From: Plumapathes pennacea
Lineage: Eukaryota; Cnidaria; Anthozoa; Antipatharia; Myriopathidae
Direction of reading: 5' to 3'
Assembly (NCBI GenBank): GCA_964036295.1
Contig: OZ038469.1
Coordinates: forward strand, 18,160,943-18,224,942
Length of the DNA: 64,000 nucleotides
Program-made: the position numbers and the translations under genes
In this document: positions 1 to 8,700 of the stretch, piece after piece
Layout of the letters: each line of letters starts with the position of its first letter
How positions within the stretch are numbered: the stretch's first letter is position 1
The notes under the pieces: model-generated
Told to the model about the DNA's origin: nothing
Seen by the model: the letters and a program-made list of their open reading frames with translations, nothing else
Databases searched by the model: none

Positions 1-1092
1 GTTGGAAGTGAGGACTACTATTAGAGTGTACTCGTTGAGAGCTTTGAGCATCAAGTGGTTCTTCTGGGTTTTATTTGACACTTTAGGACTTGGTAGTTTT
101 CTGAGTTGATCAACAGCCTTTTCACAATGTTATGACGCGTTTCATTATCACTAAGAAACAGACTCATAAAAAAAAGATGTTTTAACCTAATTTGTGAATG
201 TCCTTTGAGTTGAGTGCCTTTTGCAGTGCAAGACTGGAAACGTTAGTTAGCTTTTTTACTTTACACTGTTAGGGCAAAATGATCTCAACGATTGATTGTT
301 TTCACTTCTATTCTTCTATTCTATTCTATTCTTTTTAACATTGTCTACGTTTTTTAACCTGAAAAGAAGCGTTTCAGTTCACGAACAAATTCCTTCGTTA
401 CTTTAGAACAATGGCAAACTTGTGTAAACCTATCCGATAGGGTAGTCCAAAGGCTTTGGCCAAAACGTTTGCCGGTTTTACGGTACGATATTGGGAAAAA
501 GAGCTTGCATGTTTTTAACCCTTGATTTGGTGATCGAGCTTCCAACAGCGTAGTCAGGTACGTTAGTAATCATAAACACTTGCTACAACGCGTAGCCTTT
601 CGTAGAACACCAGCGTTAATTTAACGACAAACTACCGTGTTAATAGAACGATAGGACAAAAAGCTTTTAGAAACACGAATCTATTATTAACCTCTTGTAA
701 ATACACCAATTGTTTTCTGCCAATACGAGTCGTCTCTTCACTACAGTATGTCGTGTTTGTACGTGACTTCCGTTTCTATTTGCGCGCGAGCTTCAGTAAA
801 CGACGTTAAGACGCCCATTTAGGTGCGTCTATGTGTGTGTGTGTGTTGGGAGGGGGGGAGCGGACTAAAGCAGTTTCTAACGGCTAAGCGCGCACTGTAT
901 TACAGACCACAAAATTTGATGTCAACGTTCTTTTATGTTGGGTTTCAGAAATCGTTCAGCGGAAAATCAAATGAACGTTGCTGCGACACTATAAAACACA
1001 TTTCTAGATAACGTTTGTGTTCGTTGGAATTAATTTGGCGATGAAGGCAATGAAAAATAACGAAAAACCACATGGGATAAACTGTTGAATGT
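1..1092. other. Left flank, no gene supported
   Basis: I see no coding exon or RNA gene here. Short open frames on both strands (for example 354-545 minus and 823-1011 plus) have no recognisable product and no convincing splice sites. There is a small pyrimidine-rich TTCTA-type tract at about 306-335 and a short GT run at 830-846. If ASPM starts left of the window, this stretch would be ASPM intron downstream of the SURF2 3' end. Confidence 0.5.
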
Positions 1093-1098
1093 TTTATT
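1093..1098 (-). terminator. Candidate SURF2 polyadenylation signal
   Basis: The minus strand reads AATAAA here, about 200 bases past the proposed SURF2 stop codon at 1294-1296. The distance and orientation fit a 3' UTR end. It is the first exact AATAAA I found downstream of that stop. Confidence 0.5.
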
Positions 1099-1293
1099 CT
1101 GATCTAGAATGTCATCAAAACGGATTCTTCCGCGAAGAAACCTGATCGTTGCTCCTGTACAGTCTCCTGTAATGACCACGCTCGACGTATTTGCAACAAG
1201 GACTGTGTTTTCAGTACTTTACGTTTTGTTTCCAAGACTTTTTCTTTGGTTGTGATGTTTTGTAGTTTTTTCTTTCGTTTTGCTGGTCCTTCT

Positions 1294-1368
1294 TTAAGAA
1301 TTCTTCAGCGAGTGCTTGTTTTTTCCTTTCTTTGCCTTTTTCCTTGGCGTGATTTCCTCCGAGTTTTC
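1294..1368 (-). CDS. SURF2: SURF2 last exon (proposed)
   Basis: The acceptor is a 23-base T tract followed by AG (minus strand). Read in the phase set by the previous exon it gives a short lysine-rich tail (ENSEEITPRKKAKKGKNK and a few more residues) and a TAA at 1294-1296. Another frame of the same exon stays open to 1211 with an even more lysine-rich sequence, but it needs a different incoming phase. The exon is plausible; which frame is used is uncertain. Confidence 0.45.
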   Translation of the reverse strand, partial: ENSEEITPRKKAKKGKNKHSLKNS

Positions 1369-3000
1369 CTAAAAAAAAAAAAAAAAAAAAAAAGCACAAG
1401 AATGGTCGTTGACGGAAAATTGTGATAGTTTTTCTGCTGTGTAAACAGTTTTTTTGTCGTAGTTCTTGCATGGTTCACCGCCCAAGACGACAAGATGATA
1501 GCAACGCTGCATACTCTCGGTTTATACCTCAATTTTCCGTTTTTGTTCTTGCTTGTTTTTCCGTTTTGCTGGCTTTGAACGGTGGGCTTTGCTTGAGTGG
1601 TTTACAAATGCAGATTTCTGTACGACTGGTTTTTCATCTGAGGTAATGATCAGCAAGACGGACAGCATGGGTCAAATTCAAATATAAATCACTTTTCTCT
1701 GTTCCCGTACGAATAATGTCCTTCCTTTCTTATTCTTATCTCTAAGGTTAAGTCATCCTTTTATGACTCCTATCAACTTATTTGCATCGGGTAACATTCT
1801 CTTCTGAATCCTTTGTAAACTGTTTGCTTCCTTTGTCCTTCTACTCGCTCTCTTTCTTTCTCTTTTCCCTGTATGCACTAAATTTTCGTGGTTCAATACA
1901 ACAACAGCAACAATGTCATAATTACTTTCGTCTGGTGACAACTCATTGGTCTTGGAGTCCATTTCTTCATTTTCCTCATCCTCTGATACCTCCACAGTGT
2001 CTCCTGGATTGTCTCCAACTTCTTCTAATTCAGAGTCAGACTCCAAGTCTGAAGGAACCCACATTTCTGTATCTTCATCTTCACTTCCAGAGGCTTTGGC
2101 TGTTGTGAATAAGAAACAATTTGAGTTAAATGCTGTCTTTTTGACCCACTATACGCTCTAGTATCTCCTAAATTCTCCCATCCATCTTTATTGAAACTGT
2201 ATGAGTAATGTTGTGAGAATTGACAGTTAAATCAGCTTTTCTCTGGGTGATTCAGTATCAGATTCTCCTTACTGTACTGCATTTAACTGTGGTTAGACAT
2301 TGAAAGGAGAATCATTAACTTGATCAGAGGCACATGTGTCCCTCCATCCAATTTGTACTTGTTTTTGTACGGTGAGGGTTTTTTGGCCAGGAGTGTTGGT
2401 TGGGGCTCTACAGATCAGGAGAAAAGGTCTGCTTACACTGTGCTAAGGCCTTTGTGAATCTCTTTCCTGTTACATGCTGTTTAATGTGATGAGGAGTGTT
2501 GTTAATTGATTTCTTCGTCAACTGGCAGAAGAGCTGATTTCTGTAAAGTCAAAGAACAAGTGTCAGCATCCAATATTGGTTATTTTCAATTTCCAAGACT
2601 ATACACTACCAGACTCTTCCATCCGGCTCGCAGATTTCCCTGACAACTCCCTCTATGAACTGTCTGGCTAGTCTATACCAGTCTATACTCTGCCAGAATG
2701 TCGAAGACGACCCAACTGTCTCTGCAAACATTCGACAACTCGACCCACAGGCATGGGACTCAAGCATAAGGCGTGAGGGACAGCAGGTATACTAGCAAGT
2801 CATGGCTACAGCTTGAACTAAGTAGAAGTAAGTACTTCTAAATTTTCATTCATATTGCTGCTAGTCTGGATCTGATAGAATGTTAAAATGAATGATTGTG
2901 TGAGTAAAAGGGTTAATATACTTATTTGTGTTGTGTGGGACAAGGTATTCTTTGTATTTCTCATGTTCCTGTGATGCCTGGGACAATCTCTTACAACAGG
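1294..3000 (-). CDS. SURF2: SURF2 ortholog, spliced, 5' end incomplete
   Basis: Five minus-strand exons (2922-3000, 2437-2540, 1926-2099, 1528-1637, 1294-1368) join in consistent phases. The core reads YKEYLVPHNTNK, NQLFCQLT, HHIKQHVTGKRF and TKALAQ, matching the conserved SURF2 core (VPSTKN, then QLFC, LTLRHIN, HTQGRRYQRAL). A serine- and acid-rich middle (GSEDEDTEMWVPSD onward) and a lysine-rich C terminus follow, as in the family. The recognised part is about 180 residues, and the human protein is about 256, so 50-70 N-terminal residues are missing. SURF2 is a small nuclear/nucleolar protein, reported to interact with free 5S RNP; that role comes from the family and is not visible here. 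The gene points away from the ASPM exon at 3535 and is antisense to it. An alternative 3' end reads through the donor at 1925 to a TGA at 1753. Identity is well supported by the core; the 5' and 3' ends are less sure. Confidence 0.75.
1371..1393. repeat. (A)23 homopolymer
   Basis: A run of 23 A on the plus strand. On the minus strand it is the polypyrimidine tract in front of the proposed last SURF2 exon. As a homopolymer its length is prone to sequencing error, but it lies in an intron. Confidence 0.9.
1528..1637 (-). CDS. SURF2: SURF2 exon, basic C-terminal part
   Basis: The acceptor reads CATTACCTCAG and the donor GAG|GTATAA. The exon supplies two bases that complete the split codon from 1926, then 36 codons without a stop. 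The product is basic (KAHRSKPAKRKNK), as expected for the SURF2 C-terminal tail. Phase agreement with the upstream donor supports it. Confidence 0.55.
1926..2099 (-). CDS. SURF2: SURF2 acidic exon
   Basis: The acceptor is a pyrimidine-rich stretch ending TTCACAACAG, and the donor is GAAA|GTAATT. The exon encodes a strongly acidic, serine-rich segment (SGSEDEDTEMWVPSD, then SEDEENEEMDS). SURF2 proteins have an acidic Ser/Asp/Glu segment at this point. The frame stays open beyond the donor to a TGA at 1753, so a longer, unspliced 3' end is possible. Confidence 0.7.
2161..2335. repeat. Dispersed repeat copy A
   Basis: This stretch resembles 7627-7800: both have AAATTCTCCCA, then a similar block with GTGAG and GTT(A/T)AATCAG, then a run ending near ATACTGT/TTACTGT. 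Two diverged copies in different introns suggest a short interspersed element. The style resembles small non-autonomous elements I associate with coral genomes, but I cannot name the family. It lies in a SURF2 intron. Confidence 0.45.
2437..2540 (-). CDS. SURF2: SURF2 core exon
   Basis: The acceptor is CTTTGACTTTACAG and the donor CAGT|GTAAGC. The exon is one base, then 34 codons, then one base. It encodes NQLFCQLTKKSINNTPHHIK and then QHVTGKRFTKALAQ, the most conserved part of SURF2. This is the strongest single piece of evidence for the gene. Confidence 0.8.
2541..2921. other. SURF2 intron
   Basis: This 381-base intron lies between two well-matched SURF2 exons. A stretch at about 2595-2790 is richer in G and C than its surroundings and partly open on both strands, but it has no acceptable donor sites and no family match. 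It may be another dispersed repeat. Confidence 0.5.
2922..3000 (-). CDS. SURF2: SURF2 exon ending in the VPHNTNK motif
   Basis: The donor is AATAA|GTATAT. The codon split across this donor and the next acceptor gives lysine, so the protein reads VPHNTNK then NQLFC, aligning with VPSTKNPHQLFC of vertebrate SURF2. The 5' boundary is less certain: GAAG|CC at 3000 gives the phase needed by the candidate upstream exon, but its polypyrimidine tract is weak. A start at 2989 (GTAAG|AGA) is an alternative. Confidence 0.65.
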
Positions 3001-3201
3001 CTTCACCAGGTGGTTAAACTTCATTCTCACTCCCCCTGATTGTGACAGTACAGCTGTAGACACCAAACAAGGTACATAAGGTTTTTATGAGTAACAAGCA
3101 GGGGGGGGTACAGGGCAAGGGAGTGGTACTTGAATTAATTTTGTATGCCCCAAACATTCCATCCCTCACCTTCCTAGAGGTTAAAATAGTGATTTACATA
3201 C

Positions 3202-3297
3202 CTCTTGTAAAAGTTTGGCCCGTTTTATACCTTGGACAAAAACTCTCGTGTGACAATCGAGGCACAAGTTTCAAAACCCCATGAGGTGGTAATATGA
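3202..3297 (-). CDS. Possible upstream SURF2 exon
   Basis: The minus strand is open and ends at a good donor (AAGAG|GTATGT) in the phase required by the exon at 2922-3000. Its last residues (SHESFCPRYKTGQTFTRG) loosely resemble the SURF2 segment around TGHELPCRL and YTRG. The match is short, and the surrounding sequence (3100-3420) looks like a degenerate dispersed repeat, so this may be chance. The 5' limit (acceptor GGATAG) is a guess. Confidence 0.3.
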
Positions 3298-3300
3298 CTA

Positions 3301-3534
3301 TCCTTTCACCAGCTGTTTTACTGATCCTATACCAAAAAGCACCATTTTTTTCTATACCCTTCCTTATGCATGAGGCTTGAGAAAGGACCTCTTTTGGACA
3401 TAGCCTTCCTGTTTATTATCGATCACTGTACCCCGACTCCCCCCTCCCCCCTCCCCAACCAGGGATAACACTCACACATCTTCCTCTCATTCACTGGCAA
3501 CTTTGTCTTTTCCTTTGTCTTTGTATTTCTGTAG
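3301..3534. other. Intron sequence with C-rich, G4-capable tract
   Basis: The stretch ends in the strong polypyrimidine tract and TTTCTGTAG acceptor of the first ASPM exon. A C-rich tract at 3431-3456 has four or more C runs, so the minus strand could form a G-quadruplex. It sits where a SURF2 promoter could lie, but I see no TATA box or other core promoter motif. Confidence 0.4.
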
Positions 3535-3774
3535 CGGAGAGAAGTGTTGTATGTTTTGAAGCAACTTTGAAGAAATCTCAGCCATTGGCCCCTTCCAAGC
3601 AGGTCCTTTCTCTGCGGGCCTATACTGCCAGACGCCGTATGACACGTCTGAGGCGATGTGCTTGTTTGTTGTACCAATCTGAGCCCCTGGCATACATTAT
3701 ACGCAAGGTGAAGTCTGAAGTTGAGGCTGGTCGGCTGGCTATCCGAGCTGACCGGAAGTTGCATGAAGATCTCG
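3535..3774 (+). CDS. ASPM: ASPM exon 1 of window, basic region
   Basis: The acceptor is a long pyrimidine tract ending TTCTGTAG and the donor CTCG|GTAAGT. The first two bases complete a codon from an upstream exon not found here. The exon encodes 79 codons, including [20 protein letters not shown] and [18 protein letters not shown], an arginine-rich segment that precedes the CH domains in ASPM. Confidence 0.9.
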
Positions 3775-4721
3775 GTAAGTAGTGTTCTGGATGATTGGTC
3801 GCAAATTTGTGAGAGATTAGTTAGCAAATAGTTCATTTTATCTTAGAAATGTAAGAGCAGGGTAAAAATAGGGGGTGGCAACATTGTGTCAGGGGGGACA
3901 AAACATGTGGAAAGTTTGCTTTCCTCAGTGTGGCCAAAAAGTGTTTCTGATGGAAAAATATTAATATCCGCAACAAATGTTTCATATGAGACAAAACAGA
4001 ACAACATCTGAGAAACATGTGCATTAGCGATGTTGGCGTCACAATAAGTCCTTGTTTTGCGCGATCTAACAGTTTCAGTGCATTACGCAGGTGCAGGTGT
4101 TCGGATAGATATGTAATTCTGAATATCGTGTGATGTTTTAGGCAGAATTTTTTGTGAAATGCAATGTCTGGAGCTTCTGTCTTATTTTGATCAAAATTTG
4201 TGCTCAATGAAGTTGGGTTTATACAAATTCAAATGAGACTGGTGTGTGAAAAAATATATTTATATATTTTTAGGTATCAAACGATATGTGGTGGACATAA
4301 TTTTGTCTTACAACCCTCTTTGGCTGAGAATAGGCTTAGAAATGAGTCAGCCATCAGATATTGTCTTGCCACCACAATTTAAATTTTTGAGCTTCAATAA
4401 GGGATGGTCATTTTTTATTAGGTTGGGGGAGGGGGAGGGGCTGGTAGGATTTGGGGAAGTCCCACTGGGAAACAGCAAGGCCCCTCCTCAGCCCACCATT
4501 TCTTTTCACATGCCCTTACAGGGTAAATTTTTTTGTTGTACTTGTTCACGTATTGCTTTCATAGTAATACCTCATTAGTTGTCAAACTTTTCACTTGCTC
4601 CCCTTTTTCCTTCATTCTTTTCACGTGTCCCCCCACCCTCCCCTCCCCTGCCTCGTAAAAAATGAACTGTCTTTAACGTGCGCTAAATTAAACCACGCGC
4701 TAACGAGCGATCCGCGCGTTC

Positions 4722-4765
<44 letters not shown>

Positions 4766-5569
4766 GTAAGTAATTTTTAATAAATAATAATAATCTGTAT
4801 AGTGAAAACAATGCGCGAAATAGTTGTGCAAGTGCATATTTAGCGACACAAAAATTTCGCGATCTTAGAATTTAATTTTGAATATATTATTTTCACGATA
4901 TTTTTGCAATAACAAAAATTTCATGTAATAGGGTGGTTGTTTGTGTTTGTTAGCGTATTTGTTACAGCTGATCCTCTGTCTGATCCAGGTAATCTATGGA
5001 GAGATTCTTCCTCTTGTTTCAAATGACCACATCAACGGAATATCCCGATTCATCACCGACCGCCCCCTCGGGAACCCGGACATTGCCCGAGAGTTTGCTC
5101 ACCTGAAGGTTACCGGTCTCTACCGACAAGGCAACGAATTCACGTCCGGACTCTTGCGACAAGCTTATCAGAAGATCTTCCACATTCTGCGCTGTTAAAA
5201 CTCTTTAGCCAAACCGCTCTGGCCCTATCATCCACGTAATATTGTTTTTGCGGATTTTTTTCTGGAGTGTTACCCAGTTTGCCGTTTTTTTTTTCAGTGT
5301 TTGAATTTTCCATTTCAGGTTATGCGGAGCAGCTGTCCAAGTTCACTCTGAAGAAGTTCCTATTTCTCGTTTTGTTTATGGACAAAGCCAAGCTTACCAA
5401 GCTCATAGATCACGACCCAGTGTTGTTCAACAAAGAGGCGCCTTTTAAGGTACGTGTTGTGCCTACTGTTTATATCACTAGTCATCATCATAGTGGTTAT
5501 CGTAGCCACCATCATACTCTTCCTCTTCATCACGACCACTAATAATTGAAACATCGTCGTCTTCCTTAC

Positions 5570-5634
<65 letters not shown>

Positions 5635-5696
5635 TCACCATCATCATCATTATCATCATCATCATCATCATCATCATCATTATCATCATCATCATT

Positions 5697-5738
<42 letters not shown>

Positions 5739-5752
5739 GCCAAACGTGTTGG

Positions 5753-5785
<33 letters not shown>

Positions 5786-8700
5786 GTCATCATCGCATAG
5801 TAATAGTAATACACAATCGTCTTCAGCATCAGAATCATTCTCATCTCACTTCTTTTCGTCTTCCTTCAGTCGAGTCGCAGTTTACTCCTGCAATTCTCAA
5901 GAGAGTTTTTAAAAGGAGAAGGAGACGTCACGAAACACTTAAACTTCCTGGGCTACGCTGTCACGCACTCACAGGTGAGTCACGCTAGTTAATAAATTTC
6001 CACTGGCTTGCCGTGGTGTGGACTCTTATTCACCACAATTTACGTCATCACATCGTCAAAATGTTGTGGACTCACGAGGCGCTTCGCCAAGTGAGTCCGC
6101 AACTAATTTTGACCATGTGATGACGTAAAGCGTGGTAAATAAGAGTCCACACCACGGCAAACCAGTGGAAATTTGTTTTTTACCACAACATTTAGAAATA
6201 TACAGGAGAATTTCGTTGTATTTCGCTGCAAAACGTGACATGCTGGCGTCAGCATCGTTGTCTGGACTCTTATTTACCACGGTAAATCGACCAATCAGAG
6301 AGCGAGAAACTATTGTGTTGTGGTAAAAACGAACTTTTCCCTGGTCATGCTTCATATTAAGTGTAAGAACTCATCGAAAACTAACTTCCGGACACGCAGG
6401 ATACTAAATTGTTGCGCGAACATTGCTGAAGTAGAAGCCTTGCTTACCGATATTGTGCGCAACCGTTTCTTCGCATCTTCACGCAGTGTTTCACCCTTAC
6501 GTCAATTTTTTGTTAAATCTATCAGACCGCCCTTGAAGAATTTGATTACGCCGTGAAAAACATTGCAACCGATCTCCGGGACGGTCTCCGCTTGACGTAA
6601 GTACCGCAACCTGTGTTCGATTGACTTTCATACTTTCTCATCATCTTTCACTTCGGGAATTAAATTATTAAATTAACTAAAATTATTTTACAACTGACGG
6701 GTCAATTCTCATTGTGTTTGTGATTTTCAAGGCGCGTGACCGAGTTGTTGATGCAGAAGTGGAATTTGTGCAGCAGCCAGCGAGTTCCAGCCATTTCTAG
6801 ACTACAGGTAAGCTAACCGGTTTTGCTCTCTGGACCAATCAGACTAGAGTGTTTTTTCCTCTTCCAATCACAGCAGTGGTGAAACCAAAATCAACTATTG
6901 ATTTGGTTATTACAGATGGTCATGTGAACAATTGGCTCCGATTGGTGAAATAGTTTGTCTTAGCGTGTTCCCGTTATCGTATTCTGAGAGTCTTCGAGTT
7001 CCTTTGCATTCTTATGTTTAGCGTTCTCTTACACACTAATGCTAACAGCTCGTAACTTCGATCCTTGCAGAAAATTCACAATGTTGAGGTGTTTTTGAAG
7101 GCCCTCAAGGACGGAGGTGTTAGCGTTGACGATGGTAAGCAAGACACGTTATTGCACCTGACTCTTCTAACTCCATCTTCGTCTGTCGTATTCGCGCGCG
7201 GAGGACGGAGGCTCGCAGTGAGTGACGGGAAGGAGGAAAAGTGGCGCGAGAAACACTTTTCTTTCTGTCACTCCACGAGAGTTTCTCCGCCCCCCCCCTT
7301 TCTTGTCTAATCTTCTGTCCGTAATGCCCGTGCGTCTTCTCTGTTGTATTTTTTAGGTCTGGACGCCCGCTATGTTGTCGATGACCACCGAGATAAGACG
7401 CTTGCGTTACTATGGCAACTGATTTTTAACTTTCAAGTAAGTTTACCTTCAATTTTCAATTTTCATATCAAACACACGTGCCTCTTGCACGGCAACCGCC
7501 CCAGAAGAAAACAAACCAGCAAAGATATTAAGAGATCAGGAGAAAGAAGTAAATAGGACTTTTCTCAAACCATGGATAGGCCGGACACGAGTCGTTTTTG
7601 TGCCTAAGCTTTTTGCTTCCACGCTCAGAATATAAATTCTCCCAACCACCCAAGAAGAGATTGTATGACGGATGTAGTGAGAGTTGATAGTTTAATCAGT
7701 TATCCCTGAACAGGTTATCAAAAACCAAATTCTTGATACTGTTGTGATATATTTCTGCTAAAAGACTGAAAAGAGAAAATGGAAGTTAGTCACTCTTGGT
7801 AGTTAAATACGCGGACTCCATAATTCGGACTCGGTCCTTTGATCGACATTACATTTTCTTCCTTTTGTAAACTAATTTTCTCGTACTTTCCTCTCAGGTC
7901 AACGTGTTGTTGAGCGACAAGCAGCTAAAAGAACAGATCCGCCATCTCAAACAAAACAAGGAGCTGCAGTCACAGCTTACCGCCGCCATGACTTGGACAG
8001 AAGAACACCGCTGTGCCGTTAACATACATCGCCAATCCATCGGTGTCTATTCGAACTCTGAACGTCTGAGTCTACTGTCGAAGTGGTGCAAGATTGTTTG
8101 CAGCATATATGGGATGAAGGTAATGACCTGTTATTGCTTGTTGTACAGTATAACACATTCTCCACCTGTATTAAAATAGAACACTTCACAATTTCCAAGT
8201 TTAACTGTTATATGATTGCCGGGGTTTCATTTTGCTGGTGCGCACAACAGATTCGTGATTCCTGTCTGTCGCTTCTGACACGTTGCTGTGACAAAACTGC
8301 AACAGACCTCCCTATATCGGCCAGTCTTGCGCGCAGTCCTGAGAAATCGTGATAATCAAAGACACCCTCTCACCGGAGATACTTTGCGCGCTCATGTTTA
8401 TATTTACCATAGAAGCTGGACTTTCCTGAGCGCCCACGTTATGACTGATTAATCTGACTGTCGCTACTTGCTATATTCTATACACTTTCCAATTTTTGTG
8501 CTGAATTATTCGCGATAAAACATAGCAAAACACGAGAATCTGCCATTTTGGTATGATATGAAAATGGCCGCCGTCAGTCACTGGACGGGTAAAGCATCTA
8601 CGACGAGAGGGTCTTTTAAGTGTGGTGTTTGTGTGTGTTGAGCGACGTAAAATATTTATACGTTTAAGTTTTCGTATTCAAAACAGATCGACAACTTCAC

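Noticed and set aside
1753..1925. Read-through of the SURF2 acidic exon to TGA as the main 3' end
   Set aside because: Splicing from 1925 to 1637 fits in phase and gives a protein length and basic tail nearer to the family. It is kept only as an alternative.
2580..2790. A plus-strand exon-like stretch (DYTLPDSSIRLADFPDNSLY)
   Set aside because: It ends at a stop without a donor, has no family match and lies in a SURF2 intron; it is possibly a repeat.
3423..3836. Minus-strand frames opposite ASPM exon 1 of the window, ending in a lysine-rich tail
   Set aside because: The lysine-rich part is the complement of the polypyrimidine tract, and the rest is antisense to a well-supported ASPM exon.
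3833..4207. A 124-codon minus-strand frame
   Set aside because: It lies within an ASPM intron, has no recognisable domain and no splice or polyadenylation support.
5360..5755. Poly-methionine (minus) and poly-histidine (plus) frames
   Set aside because: Artefacts of the CAT/ATG microsatellite inside an ASPM intron; one overlaps the ASPM exon antisense.
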